DNA from: Syntrophorhabdales bacterium
GTDB lineage: Bacteria; Desulfobacterota; Syntrophorhabdia; Syntrophorhabdales; Syntrophorhabdaceae
Length of the DNA: 34,832 bases
Direction of reading: 5' to 3'
Assembly: GCA_018052995.1 (NCBI GenBank)
Contig: JAGPMK010000017.1
Span: 1 to 34,832, forward strand
Part shown: positions 16,172 through 25,645 of the stretch, piece after piece
Layout: each line of letters starts with the position of its first letter
How positions within the stretch are numbered: the stretch's first letter is position 1
Position numbers and translations under genes: made by a program
Notes under the pieces: generated by a model
Seen by the model: the letters and a program-made list of their open reading frames with translations, nothing else
What the model was told of the DNA's origin: nothing
Databases searched by the model: none

Positions 16172-18147
16172 TTTGATACCTGCCATTCATCATATGTATT
16201 ACCTTTAAGTTCAGATATGAATCGAGAAGGCTTAAGTATTATATGCCCTGCCTGTTTGTCAAAGGTAATTAAAGGATAGCACATATACAATTCAGCCATT
16301 GCCCTTGTCACGGCAACATAGAATAATCTCCTTTCCTCTTCAATATTTCCTTCCTCAATAGCTCTAGGATTAGGGAATCTGCCATCTGCACACCAGATAA
16401 GAAAAACCACACGCCACTCAAGTCCCTTTGCCTGATGGATAGTGCTAAGAATAACCTTTTCGTCCTCCCTATCAGCAGACACAATCTCTTCACCGCTTAT
16501 GCCGCTCATTAACGACAGTTCATTAAGGAATGTCTCAAGAGAGACATATTTTGTTGAAAAATTAATAAGCTGCCCTATATCCTCAAGCCTTGCATCAAAA
16601 TTAGGATAATTGTATTTAAGATACTCTGAATAACCATTCTTAAGGATACTCGAGATCATATCCCCCAGTGCCTCTTTTTCATACAATTCAGAAAGATCTT
16701 TAAAGAGTCTCGACCAGGTATCTATTGTTTCTTTGTTAATATTTTTAAATTGTCCCTCTATCTTTTTAGAGATTAATACATCAACAGGATTATCAATGGT
16801 CTTTACATAATCAAAGATATAGTCTGCTGTCTTCTTTCCTATTCTGGGAAAAAGTTTGAGCATCCTTTTCCATGATATCTCATCCTTACTGTTGACAATT
16901 ATCCTTAAAAAAGACACCACGTCCTTGATATGAGCCTGTTCAAAAAATCTAAGCCCGCTTCTTATCTCAAAAGGGATGCCCCTTCTTGTAAGCTCCATCT
17001 GGAGCTCCATAGAATGATAATGAGCCCTATATAGAACAGCAATCTGTTCAAGGGGGACGCCGTCGCCTCTTAATTCGAGGATTCTCTGGGCTACAAAGTC
17101 TGCCTGCTGTATAGCGTCTCTTAGATGTGTCAGGACTGGTATATCCCCGTTTGACTTTATGCTTTTTAGGTTTTTTGTAAACTGTTTTTTGTTGTGTGCT
17201 ATAGAGTTGTTTGCCAGCCTCAATATCTCTGGTGTGCTTCTGTAATTTGTCTCGAGTTTAAAGATCTTTGCCTCTGGATATTTTCTTGGAAACATCATGA
17301 TATTATTGAAGTCAGCACCTCTGAATGAATAAATGCTCTGTGCATCATCCCCTACCACCATAACATTTCTATTTATAAATCCCATAAAATCAACTATCTC
17401 TGCCTGTATCCTATTTGTATCCTGATACTCATCAACAAGGATATGGGAGAAGGCCATGGCATAATGCTCACTTAATTCCTTATTTTCCTTTAGTATTTTG
17501 TGCCAGTAGAAGAGCAGGTCATCAAAATCCATGGCATTTACTGCCATCTTTTTTTCTGTATATAGTTTATATATATTAGAGAGCTCATCCTTAATGCCTA
17601 AGAAAAAGGGAAATCTCTCTTTTATAATTACATCTATTCTGTTCATGGTATTCACGGCATAGCTGAATACCTCCTTTATAATTGTCGTCTTGGGAAACAT
17701 TCTGTCTTTTTTGTTAACCCCTGCATCCTTTATTACAACATCTATCAAATCTTTTGCATCCTCATTGTCGAGGATTGTGAAGTTTTTATCAAAGCCAATG
17801 AGGTGGCTGTTTTGTCTCAGCACTATATTTCCAATGTGATGGAATGTCCCGCCCCATATAAAACGAGTATCGATCTTGAGAAGATGTTCTACCCTCCTGA
17901 GCATCTCCCGGGCTGCCTTGTTGGTGAAGGTGAGAAGTAAAATATTATTAGGTGATATGCCGGTTTCAAGGAGCCTCGCTACCTTGTATGTAACAACCCT
18001 TGTTTTACCGCTTCCAGCACCTGCTATGACAAGTATGGGTCCTCCATCATGGAGGACCACCCTTAGCTGTTCTTCATTCAGCTCTTTTTCGTATTCTATG
18101 GTGGATTGTCCATGGGCAGCATCCTTATGGATAATATATTTTTTCAT
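16168..18147 (-). CDS. UvrD/Rep/PcrA-family superfamily 1 DNA helicase
   Basis: The 659-residue 3'-5' helicase has the motifs in order: Walker A GAGSGKT (43-49), TFTNKAAREM (Ia), DEYQDTN (II), GDDAQSIYSFRGAD (III), LETNYRST (IV), TIHQAKGLEW (V) and VAVTRAMAELYM (VI). It likely acts in repair or in removing proteins from DNA. It is shorter than E. coli UvrD and lacks an obvious C-terminal Tudor extension. Interestingly, a separate small Tudor-like ORF lies at 20166. It is transcribed from its own promoter, with the -10 box 8 bp from the ATG. Confidence 0.93.
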   Translation of the reverse strand: MKKYIIHKDAAHGQSTIEYEKELNEEQLRVVLHDGGPILVIAGAGSGKTRVVTYKVARLLETGISPNNILLLTFTNKAAREMLRRVEHLLKIDTRFIWGGTFHHIGNIVLRQNSHLIGFDKNFTILDNEDAKDLIDVVIKDAGVNKKDRMFPKTTIIKEVFSYAVNTMNRIDVIIKERFPFFLGIKDELSNIYKLYTEKKMAVNAMDFDDLLFYWHKILKENKELSEHYAMAFSHILVDEYQDTNRIQAEIVDFMGFINRNVMVVGDDAQSIYSFRGADFNNIMMFPRKYPEAKIFKLETNYRSTPEILRLANNSIAHNKKQFTKNLKSIKSNGDIPVLTHLRDAIQQADFVAQRILELRGDGVPLEQIAVLYRAHYHSMELQMELTRRGIPFEIRSGLRFFEQAHIKDVVSFLRIIVNSKDEISWKRMLKLFPRIGKKTADYIFDYVKTIDNPVDVLISKKIEGQFKNINKETIDTWSRLFKDLSELYEKEALGDMISSILKNGYSEYLKYNYPNFDARLEDIGQLINFSTKYVSLETFLNELSLMSGISGEEIVSADREDEKVILSTIHQAKGLEWRVVFLIWCADGRFPNPRAIEEGNIEEERRLFYVAVTRAMAELYMCYPLITFDKQAGHIILKPSRFISELKGNTYDEWQVSN

Positions 18148-18155
18148 GGCTGTAA

Positions 18156-18184
18156 ATTATGCTTCAAGTTTTTATCTATGTCAA
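18156..18184 (-). promoter_or_regulatory. Promoter of the UvrD-type helicase gene
   Basis: On the minus strand TTGACA (18184-18179) and CATAAT (18161-18156) are 17 bp apart. The -10 box ends 8 bp before the ATG at 18147, and no Shine-Dalgarno site is seen. Confidence 0.55.
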
Positions 18185-18201
18185 GTTGGTGTCGAAAATG
18201 C

Positions 18202-18229
18202 TTTACTTTTTTATTTTGTTTGCTATAAT
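18202..18229 (+). promoter_or_regulatory. Promoter of the DUF948-ytxH transcript
   Basis: TTTACT (18202-18207), a 16-bp spacer and a perfect TATAAT (18224-18229) precede the gene at 18308 by a normal leader of about 70 bases. Confidence 0.5.
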
Positions 18230-18307
18230 TAAAATCGAATATCAATGAATCAGGTCTTTTATAAATATAAAATCTTTTGACTGCAGTAATTTTTATATGG
18301 GGGCTTT

Positions 18308-18691
18308 ATGGATAGTATTTTTTTGGGTATAATCGCATTAGTGCTCTTAGCGACATCAATTGCACTGATATATTCTCTGATAGGGTTAAAAAATAGGTTT
18401 ATAGAGTTAGAGAAGACAGTAAAGGCAAAGGAGGAATCGATAAAGTCCTATGCGGAGGAATTATCCAATATCATGAGGTCTATAAAAAATTTTGCCGATA
18501 ATATGACATACATTACAGAAGATGTTAGAGCTCTGTCGGGTTCATTGAGGGTTATAGCGGGTAATATTAGCAATATAACCGGTTCTATAGAAAAGATGAC
18601 AAGAAATACCACATTGCACATATCAGGCTTCAAGGCAGGTTTTAATGCAGCATTTAATGTAATTAAAAATCATTATTTGAAAAAAATGTAA
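18308..18691 (+). CDS. DUF948-like membrane-anchored coiled-coil protein
   Basis: The 127-residue protein has one N-terminal membrane helix (about 4-26) followed by a long helical, heptad-like region (LEKTVKAKEESIKSYAEEL onward) and a basic end (HYLKKM). This plan, together with a YtxH-like gene 31 bp downstream, matches the DUF948/YtxH pair associated with envelope stress in other bacteria. Its molecular role is unknown. Confidence 0.6.
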   Translation: MDSIFLGIIALVLLATSIALIYSLIGLKNRFIELEKTVKAKEESIKSYAEELSNIMRSIKNFADNMTYITEDVRALSGSLRVIAGNISNITGSIEKMTRNTTLHISGFKAGFNAAFNVIKNHYLKKM

Positions 18692-18722
18692 TAAATAATC
18701 ATAATTTATAAGGAGGTTTATC

Positions 18723-19031
18723 ATGTTGCAGAATGAAAAAAAGTTTGGCGCAGGTTCTATCATCCTATCATTTTTCATAGGTGGTATTGTAGGGGCAGGG
18801 GTTGCCCTACTTGTTGCCCCAAAGTCTGGCCCAGAAACAAGGAAACAGATAAAGGAATTTGCTGAAGGCGCCAAGGAAAAGGCAGAGACATATATAGAAA
18901 AGGTCAAGGAAAAGGCGTCTGAAGTAGTAGATAAGGGAAAGGGCTTTATAGAAAAGGAAAAATCAATTATCAAATCTGCTGTCGATGCAGGCAGAGAGGC
19001 CTTTGAAAGAGAAAAACAAAAAAATGCTTAG
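18723..19031 (+). CDS. YtxH-like general-stress protein
   Basis: The 102-residue protein has a glycine-rich membrane helix (FFIGGIVGAGVALLVAPKSG, about 17-36) followed by a Lys/Glu-rich amphipathic coil with repeated EKAxxxxEKVKEKA units. APKSGxETR after the helix is the hallmark of the YtxH family. AAGGAGG precedes the ATG. It is probably co-transcribed with the DUF948-like gene. Confidence 0.82.
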   Translation: MLQNEKKFGAGSIILSFFIGGIVGAGVALLVAPKSGPETRKQIKEFAEGAKEKAETYIEKVKEKASEVVDKGKGFIEKEKSIIKSAVDAGREAFEREKQKNA

Positions 19032-19067
19032 TATAGGTTAAGACAATCATTTTAAGGTGAAAATAAG

Positions 19068-20108
19068 ATAGAAAATAATAGATTCTATTCAGCTACCCTT
19101 ATTTTCTTTGTTATTGTTTTTGGTTATTTAACCTATCTTATTTTGAAGCCTTTTTCATCCCCCATTTCATGGGGGATAGTTTTTTCTCTTGTATTTTACC
19201 CTGTTTATACATATCTTTTAAAATACATCAGAAATCCAACCATTACCTCTACTGTTACACTTTTTATAGTAGTATGCATAATTATGGGCCCATTTATTTA
19301 TCTTGCCTACCTTATTACCCAGGAACTCCATTATCTCATAGAGCATATTAAATATCAGGAAATTGATTTACTGGACAGGACAATAGATTATCCACTGACC
19401 AGGAAAATCCTCTCCACATTCAATATCACCCAGGCAGACCTAAAGAAGACCATCATAAGCAATCTCACAGAAGGGGGTAAAAACATACTTGGAGGTATAA
19501 CAAGCAGCATAGGAAACATATTATCCTCCATAACAAATATTGTATTTGTTTTTCTTACAATATTTTTTCTATTTATGGATGGCCCGAAATTTCTCACAAA
19601 GCTTCAGGATTATATGCCCTTTTCAAAGAGTCAGAAAGAAAGGCTTATAAAACAGGTTAAGGATATAATCATATCAACAATCTATGGTGGCATTATCATA
19701 GCATTAATACAGGGTTTTATAGGTGGCATCTCATTCTCTCTACTCGGGATACCAGCTGCGGTGCTATGGGGGCTGTCTATGTTTTTTTCCTCTTTTATAC
19801 CCATTGTTGGGACATTTATAATATGGGGTCCTGGTGTTGTTTATCTTTTTATTAAGGGATTTTATTTAAAGGGCTTTATACTTATTCTTATAGGTGTTTT
19901 TGCTATAAGCATGGTGGATAATATATTGAGACCCCTTATTGTCAAGGGTAAGACAAAAATGCCCACGATCCTTATATTCTTCAGCATACTGGGCGGGATT
20001 AATTTGTTCGGTTTTATAGGCTTTATTATGGGGCCATTAGTCCTTGCCATATTTGTGTCTGTTCTGGATATCTTTCGCTACTCTGAGGAAGAACAGGATA
20101 GGGTTTAG
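19068..20108 (+). CDS. AI-2E family transporter/permease
   Basis: The protein of about 346 residues belongs to the AI-2 exporter (TqsA/PerM-like) family, with around seven to eight membrane helices and the family features GGIIIALIQGFIGGISF, FIPIVGTFIIWGP and VDNILRPLIVKGK near the end. In-frame membrane sequence (ATLIFFVIVFGYLTYLI) begins before the first usual start codon (TTG at 19143), and a TAA sits in frame at 19053. The only plausible start is ATA at 19068, 7 bases after AAGGTGA. The family exports or takes up varied small solutes, and the substrate here is unknown. Confidence 0.85.
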   Translation: MENNRFYSATLIFFVIVFGYLTYLILKPFSSPISWGIVFSLVFYPVYTYLLKYIRNPTITSTVTLFIVVCIIMGPFIYLAYLITQELHYLIEHIKYQEIDLLDRTIDYPLTRKILSTFNITQADLKKTIISNLTEGGKNILGGITSSIGNILSSITNIVFVFLTIFFLFMDGPKFLTKLQDYMPFSKSQKERLIKQVKDIIISTIYGGIIIALIQGFIGGISFSLLGIPAAVLWGLSMFFSSFIPIVGTFIIWGPGVVYLFIKGFYLKGFILILIGVFAISMVDNILRPLIVKGKTKMPTILIFFSILGGINLFGFIGFIMGPLVLAIFVSVLDIFRYSEEEQDRV

Positions 20109-20165
20109 AGGGTTTTTAGGGAAAATAAGCTTGAAAGAAGAAGTGTTAAGTGGTATAGGTTATTC

Positions 20166-20471
20166 ATGAAAAGAGATTACATACTCTATTTACAGGTAGG
20201 GGATCAGGTTTTTCATAGACATAATATAAGATGGGGTCTTGGTGTTGTTGTGGAAGAGAGAAGGTCAGAGCTGCCAGGCGGCTTCTGTTATGTACGTGTA
20301 TGTTTTCAGGACGGAAAGACAAGGGTCTTTGATAATAATTTCAACAGCAATGGATGTTGCTACTATGCTGGCATTGAGAAGATGGATGTTGCTATAGATA
20401 TTGAAAAAGATAGGATGAAAGAAAAAGACGTCATAAAGGCGAGGCAGGGCACCCGTAAGTTAAAAGAGTAA
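20166..20471 (+). CDS. Small basic protein, DUF3553/Tudor-like
   Basis: The 101-residue protein contains a small beta-barrel-like stretch (VGDQVFHRHNIRWGLGVVV, then FCYVRVCFQDGKTRVFDNNF). This resembles the Tudor/CarD-like modules (DUF3553) found at the C-terminus of UvrD-type helicases. A charged tail follows. It may bind RNA polymerase or a helicase. It sits 12 bp before selD, probably on the same transcript, with no obvious functional link. Confidence 0.5.
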   Translation: MKRDYILYLQVGDQVFHRHNIRWGLGVVVEERRSELPGGFCYVRVCFQDGKTRVFDNNFNSNGCCYYAGIEKMDVAIDIEKDRMKEKDVIKARQGTRKLKE

Positions 20472-20482
20472 GACAAGAAATA

Positions 20483-21508
20483 ATGGACATTGAATTAACA
20501 AAATATGTAAAAGGTGCAGGCTGAGCATCCAAGATAGGCCCAGGGGACCTTTCTAACATACTGTGCGGTATAGATATTCCTTCTGACAGCAATGTCATAG
20601 CGGGCATAGAGGGATTCGAGGATGCCGGCGTATACAGGATTACCGATGAGGTGGCAATTGTCCAGACAGTGGATTTTTTTACCCCTATTGTAAACGACCC
20701 ATACTCATTTGGTCAGATTGCCGCTGCAAACTCCTTAAGCGATATATATGCCATGGGGGCTACACCAAAGACAGCCCTTAACATAGTGTGTTTTTCAGTA
20801 AAAAAATACGGTAGTTCAGCCCTTAAAGAGATAATAAGAGGGGGGATTGATAAGATAAGGGAGGCAGGGGTCAGCCTTCTTGGTGGTCACAGTGTAGAGG
20901 ATGAGGAGATAAAATATGGGCTTTGTGTTACAGGTGTTGTCCATCCTCATAGGGTTCTAAGAAATGAAGGCGCCTGCGAGGATGACTATCTTATCCTCAC
21001 AAAACCTCTTGGCACAGGCATTTTAAATACCGGCATAAAGGCAGATATGCTCAATGCAAAATCCATAGAGAATCTTGTTAGAATCATGGCAACCCTGAAT
21101 AGGGATGCTGCAAGGGCGATGTTGTCTGTAAAAACCCATGCAGCCACAGATGTGACAGGATTTGGGCTTGTTGGTCATCTTAAGGAGATGATAAAGGATG
21201 ATTTAGGTGTTGTGCTGTATGCAAAAAATATCCCATACCTTGAAGAGGCACCAGAACTTGCCAATATTGGAATGCTGCCTGGTGGTTTATACAGGAACAG
21301 GGATTTTTATGGTGAACATGTAATAGGTGAAAAGACTGGTTTTATATTTGATGTAATATTTGACCCTCAGACATCAGGTGGTCTTCTGTTTGCAATCCAC
21401 CCCGATGACCTTTCCCAATTCGAGCAAAATGCTTGTTTATTTCCAATAGAATATTGGGTCATAGGCAGATTCATAAAAGAGCCAAAAGGCAAGATTATCA
21501 TTCAATAG
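20483..21508 (+). CDS. selD: Selenide, water dikinase SelD, selenocysteine-containing
   Basis: SelD makes selenophosphate from selenide and ATP, the donor for tRNA-Sec charging and for selenium cofactors. The true gene starts at ATG 20483 and reads through UGA at 20522-20524 as residue 14 (GAG-Sec-ASKIGPGDL), exactly where other SelD proteins have Cys or Sec. Total length is about 341 residues. Motifs include VQTVDFFTPIVNDPYSFG, LGGHSVEDEEIKYG and TDVTGFGLVGHLKEM. A stem-loop directly after the UGA can serve as the SECIS. Any automatic call starting at 20651 is a truncation. Confidence 0.95.
20522..20560 (+). promoter_or_regulatory. SECIS element of selD
   Basis: Eight bases after the UGA, AGATAGG (20532-20538) pairs with CCTTTCT (20548-20554). 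Within it a CC/GG extension closes a CAGG apical loop with a bulged A. Position just inside the coding region and an apical loop rich in G fit bacterial SECIS elements bound by SelB. Confidence 0.65.
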
Positions 21509-21595
21509 AGGCCTTTTTATGCTTTTTATAAAACATTCAAAGGCATCTCAAGGTATTGAAAAAGTCTTGCAGGATTTTATCCAGAGAGGGTATAG

Positions 21596-22498
21596 ATGGA
21601 TATAAGGTATAAGACCTCTCTTTTTGTAATTGTAATGGCGGTTATCCTTGCCTTAAGCAAGTTCACTGTAGGCTATATATCAGGCTCCATGGCTGTTATC
21701 TCCTCAGGGCTTGACAGTCTCCTTGATGTGTTTATGTCAGCGATGAACCTCTATGCAATCAGAAGGGCATCTATACCAGCAGATAGCTCACATCAATATG
21801 GACATGGCAAGATAGAGGATTTTGCAGCCACGATAGAATCACTGATAATAATTGGAGCCGGGGCAGTCATTATCTATAATGCCTTCATAAGATTTCTCCA
21901 GGGGGCGCATGTTCACTATACAAGGCTCGATGTCCCAGTTATGATACTCTCACTGGTTTTTAGTTTTGTAATATCCTATGTCCTGCAAAAAACAAGCGAC
22001 AAGACAGGCTCGATCGCCCTTAAAGCAGATGCGGTTCACTACAAAAGCGATATATATTCAAATCTGGGCGCAATATTAGCGATAATTTTAACCTATTATA
22101 CTGGCTATAGTTATTTTGATCTCGCCTTTGCCTTTATAATAGGGGTTATTATTATTATATCTGCCTTTAGGGTATTTATAGATGGCGTCTCTGGTCTTAT
22201 GGACAGGAGTATCTCTGATAAAAAACTAAACGAGATAAAGGATATTATAGAGGGTATGCCTTTCCCTTATGCGGGTTTTCATAAACTAAGGACCAGGACC
22301 TCAGGGAGTAAAAGATATGTTGATTTTCATCTCTTGCTTTGCAGAAAAAGTAATATAAAAGAGGCACATGAGACAGCAGAGATGCTGGAGGAGGAAATAA
22401 AAAAACAGTCACCCTCAACGGATATCACAATACATCTTGAGCCATGTGATAAATCTTGCGATATGATGGAGGATAGATGCGTTGTTCGTGACAGTTAA
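21596..22498 (+). CDS. Cation diffusion facilitator (CDF) family metal transporter
   Basis: The 300-residue inner-membrane metal/proton antiporter has about six helices. It carries the CDF metal sites in SSGLDSLLDV (helix 2, D and D) and ADAVHYKSDIYSN (helix 5, H and D), plus HQYGHGK in the cytoplasmic loop. The C-terminal cytoplasmic domain (GFHKLRTRTSG; VDFHLLL; HLEPCDKSCD) follows. The D...HD type suggests Zn2+ or Fe2+ export, as in FieF. It ends with a Cys-rich tail (CDKSCDMMEDRC) that may bind metal. AGAGAGGG precedes the ATG. Confidence 0.92.
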   Translation: MDIRYKTSLFVIVMAVILALSKFTVGYISGSMAVISSGLDSLLDVFMSAMNLYAIRRASIPADSSHQYGHGKIEDFAATIESLIIIGAGAVIIYNAFIRFLQGAHVHYTRLDVPVMILSLVFSFVISYVLQKTSDKTGSIALKADAVHYKSDIYSNLGAILAIILTYYTGYSYFDLAFAFIIGVIIIISAFRVFIDGVSGLMDRSISDKKLNEIKDIIEGMPFPYAGFHKLRTRTSGSKRYVDFHLLLCRKSNIKEAHETAEMLEEEIKKQSPSTDITIHLEPCDKSCDMMEDRCVVRDS

Positions 22499-22504
22499 AA
22501 AAAA

Positions 22505-22545
22505 GAAAATTTACCAAAAAATTGTGTTGTTACGGATAAATTTTC
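22505..22545 (+). terminator. Hairpin after the CDF gene, possible terminator
   Basis: GAAAATTTA (22505-22513) pairs with TAAATTTTC (22537-22545), with an additional CC/GG pair around a bulge, followed by TTTAC. The stem is A+T-rich, so termination is uncertain. Confidence 0.35.
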
Positions 22546-22610
22546 TTTACAATATTAAATTTATATTCTAAATTTTCATAGAAATACTTGTATACAAAGG
22601 CTAATGCCGT

Positions 22611-23426
22611 ATGTCATCACTATTTATCAGGAATGAATTAATAAATACCGCCGTTAATCTAAAAATAGCCCCATCAGAGTCTAATATATTGAGCAGGGCA
22701 ATGAACTTATTGGAACAAAACAATACATCCTTAAATGTCATTACAGATTTACTCAAAAACGACATCGGAATTGCATCTAAACTTATAAGCATTGCAAATT
22801 CTGCATTTTACAGAATAGGTATGCCTGTAAACAGCATTGAAAGGGCTATCCTTATGATAGGACAAACAGAGTTGAAGAGCATACTCTTCTGCCTTTTTTA
22901 TGTAAACGAGATAACAAATTTTTTAAAACTGAAGAAAAGAGATCTTTTTTATCTATTAAAGCACTCCATATTTGTTGCCCATGGGGCCAGAATATTATCA
23001 AAGAGGCTTCTTCTTGAGGATCCGGAGGATATTTTTACTATTGCTCTCCTCCACGACATAGGCAAGATAGTCTTTTTTATAAACTTTGATAGATACGATG
23101 AGCTAATCAATGAGTCGTTGAAGGATGATATCCCCCTGCCTGTTTTAGAAAGAGAAAGGTTTGGTATAGACCATCAGGAGATAGGTAGCATCATAGGCTT
23201 AAAGTGGAGGCTGCCGCCTGTTTTTCTCTCCATTATAGAGAATCATCATAATGACAGAGACAGTAAAAATATTGAGTATCAAGAAATTCTTTGGCTCATA
23301 TCCTGTGTAGATACATTTTTTTATCACAGAGACAGGGAGATATGCCCAGAGACATTTATACTAAAAAAAGAATCAGAGGTAATGGATAAAGAGATAGAAA
23401 AGATAATTTCCATAATTAATAATTGA
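22611..23426 (+). CDS. HDOD-domain signalling protein
   Basis: The 271-residue protein is an HDOD output-domain protein. It has the typical opening (NLKIAPSESNILSRAMNLL), LLKNDIGIASKLISIANSAFY, ERAILMIGQTELKSIL and ALLHDIGKIVFF. An intact HD pair is visible in LLHDIGK, whereas many HDOD proteins have lost it, so phosphohydrolase activity is possible. A hybrid histidine kinase gene follows at 23542, which suggests a joint signalling role. No clear ribosome site precedes the ATG at 22611. Confidence 0.82.
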   Translation: MSSLFIRNELINTAVNLKIAPSESNILSRAMNLLEQNNTSLNVITDLLKNDIGIASKLISIANSAFYRIGMPVNSIERAILMIGQTELKSILFCLFYVNEITNFLKLKKRDLFYLLKHSIFVAHGARILSKRLLLEDPEDIFTIALLHDIGKIVFFINFDRYDELINESLKDDIPLPVLERERFGIDHQEIGSIIGLKWRLPPVFLSIIENHHNDRDSKNIEYQEILWLISCVDTFFYHRDREICPETFILKKESEVMDKEIEKIISIINN

Positions 23427-23541
23427 GGCCTTAAATATGGTCTCGGATAATAGGCACACCCTTGAGCCGCTGATGGTAACTGATTATAAATTATTATTAG
23501 GGATATAGAGTAAGGCCCATAAGAAGAAAGGAGGGGGGATA

Positions 23542-25506
23542 ATGACAGAGAATAAAAAATTACTCTCAGAGACATTACAATTTCAGTGGACTAAATATGA
23601 AGGCCTTATAAAATACCATTCTGCCTTTGTGAGAATTCTCGGGATAATAGATGAGCTGAAAGACCCTGCATCTGAGATACCAAGGATTATGGTTGAAGAA
23701 ACAGGATTTGACACATGCTATTATCTATACTCCAGAGAAAACGGGGTTACAGAAGGATTTTTCAGCCTCTATAGAGAAAAACCAGATATAGACATTGATA
23801 TAATAAAGAGGCTGAATAATAATTCTCTTTTTTCATCAGTCCACAATAATATCCATGGTTATAGTATGTTATATATCTACCCTCAGACAAATAACCATAA
23901 AATAGAGGGTTTTATTGTTCTCGGGAAAAAAACAGACAGCGAAGGGGATAGAATATCAATAAAAGAGATAGACCTAATATGTAACATCTGTGATAAACTT
24001 CATAGGATTTTTATATCGTTGCCCTCAGGGGTTATAAAAGATGAGGATATTGCAATCCCTGAATTTTCTTCAGGCTCTTACTTTCCATATCCATTAATCT
24101 TTACTGACAATAGAGGCAAGATAGTTTATTTGAATGAGAAGGCAAGGCAGATAATACCAGGGGATAGGTATCCCCTGATTGGAACAGATATAGAGGATAT
24201 CTTTGTAGGGATAGGGCTTAAACAATTGGATGAAGGGCATTTTTTAAGTAAAGAATTTCAGTTTAAGAGAGGAGATAGGCAGTATGTCTATGAGGTTGAT
24301 GCCTATCCCGTATACAATACCACAGGGGATGTGATTTATAGGGGTGTTTTAATTAGGGATATAACAGAATTAAAGTTGATCCATGAGGAGTCACTATTCA
24401 GGGAAAAGTTAGAGACACTGGGGATGCTCGCCGCTGGCATAGCCCATGACTTTAATAATATGCTTACAGGGATCTTAGGCTACGCATCTATGTTGAAGAG
24501 CTCTCTCAAGCACGGCCAGAACAACGAAAACCTTTTCAAATATGCAGATGTTATTGAACGTTCAGCAGGAAGGGCTGCGGGCCTGACAAAACAGCTTCTC
24601 AATTTTGCCAGGAAACAGGAAAGGCCAGCCAGTGAATTTGACCTCCATCTTGTAATAGAGGACGCTCTCTTACTTTTTTGTGAAAGCCTAAAGGGCATTA
24701 CAATAGAAAAAGACCTTTCAGCATCTAATGTGATAGTAAAGGGAGATGAGTCAGAGTTTCAGCATATATTTTTGAACCTTTTTATCAATGCAAAAGAGGC
24801 AATGGATGGTAAGGGCATGCTTCGGGTTATGACAAAAAATCTTTCTATAGGCGAAAGAGATTATATTCTCATAGCTGTTGAGGATAAAGGCAAGGGTATA
24901 GATGAATCTGTCAGGGCAAACCTTTTCAGGCCTAATGTTTCTACAAAAGGAACACGATCAAACCTTGGCATTGGGCTCTATCGTGTTAAAAAAACAATCA
25001 AAAAATATGGTGGATTTATTGAGGTGGAGAGTGAAGAAAACAAGGGGACAAGGTTTTCGCTTTATATACCTTGCAACAGTGATTTTCAGAATAAATATGT
25101 TGTTGAGGAGCCAAAATCAAAAGAGGATAATAGAGAAAGATTTAGAAGAAAGAAAATACTTGTTGTTGATGATGAGGAGTTTATAGGGGAGATGTTTGCT
25201 CTGGTATCAGAGAGGATAGGGGTGGACGTTGTTTATTGTAATAACGGAAATGATGCCTTAAACCTCATTAAACAAAATAAATTTGACTGCATTGTCCTTG
25301 ATATAATAATGCCAGGCATGAAGGGGGATGAATTGCTTGCAAATATTCGTGAGATGGATATAGATGTGGATGTGATAGTCTCAAGTGGATATATGAGCGA
25401 GGAGCAAAGGGATAAGGTAAAGATGCTGGGTGTCGAATATTTCCTCGACAAACCCTTTACCGACCAAAAGATACTTGATAGCCTGAAGACGGTTTTGTTT
25501 GATTAG
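23542..25506 (+). CDS. Hybrid sensor histidine kinase with C-terminal receiver
   Basis: The 654-residue cytoplasmic kinase has an N-terminal GAF-like sensor region (about 1-160), a PAS domain (about 175-275; PLIFTDNRGKIVYLNEKARQ), a HisKA box with phospho-acceptor H302 (AAGIAHDFNNML) and an ATPase domain (DKGKGIDES; NLGIGLYRVKKTIKKYGG). The C-terminal receiver has ILVVDDEE, phospho-acceptor D587 (VLDIIMPG) and the DKPF lysine. There is no membrane segment, so the signal is internal. The output probably goes to another regulator by phosphotransfer. AAGGAGGGG precedes the ATG. The HDOD gene lies directly upstream. Confidence 0.92.
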   Translation: MTENKKLLSETLQFQWTKYEGLIKYHSAFVRILGIIDELKDPASEIPRIMVEETGFDTCYYLYSRENGVTEGFFSLYREKPDIDIDIIKRLNNNSLFSSVHNNIHGYSMLYIYPQTNNHKIEGFIVLGKKTDSEGDRISIKEIDLICNICDKLHRIFISLPSGVIKDEDIAIPEFSSGSYFPYPLIFTDNRGKIVYLNEKARQIIPGDRYPLIGTDIEDIFVGIGLKQLDEGHFLSKEFQFKRGDRQYVYEVDAYPVYNTTGDVIYRGVLIRDITELKLIHEESLFREKLETLGMLAAGIAHDFNNMLTGILGYASMLKSSLKHGQNNENLFKYADVIERSAGRAAGLTKQLLNFARKQERPASEFDLHLVIEDALLLFCESLKGITIEKDLSASNVIVKGDESEFQHIFLNLFINAKEAMDGKGMLRVMTKNLSIGERDYILIAVEDKGKGIDESVRANLFRPNVSTKGTRSNLGIGLYRVKKTIKKYGGFIEVESEENKGTRFSLYIPCNSDFQNKYVVEEPKSKEDNRERFRRKKILVVDDEEFIGEMFALVSERIGVDVVYCNNGNDALNLIKQNKFDCIVLDIIMPGMKGDELLANIREMDIDVDVIVSSGYMSEEQRDKVKMLGVEYFLDKPFTDQKILDSLKTVLFD

Positions 25507-25586
25507 CCCGAAATAATCCATAACAATTGAGGTCCTTGCAAAAGGATCTCATAAAATTATTTTTTATCCATCCCTGTTTATTCAGC

Positions 25587-25615
25587 TTGACTTTATCTCT
25601 TTTTTTCTCTAATAT
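25587..25615 (+). promoter_or_regulatory. Promoter of rplC
   Basis: TTGACT (25587-25592), a 17-bp spacer and TAATAT (25610-25615) precede rplC. A leader of about 25 bases carries TTGGAGGTG. The spacer is pyrimidine-rich (a run of T and C). Confidence 0.65.
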
Positions 25616-25645
25616 TATAGCGTTTTTTCTTTTTGGAGGTGTTAA

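Noticed and set aside
21519-21605. 28-codon frame between selD and the CDF gene, overlapping the CDF start
   Set aside because: It has no ribosome site and no recognisable sequence; too short to support as a gene without conservation.
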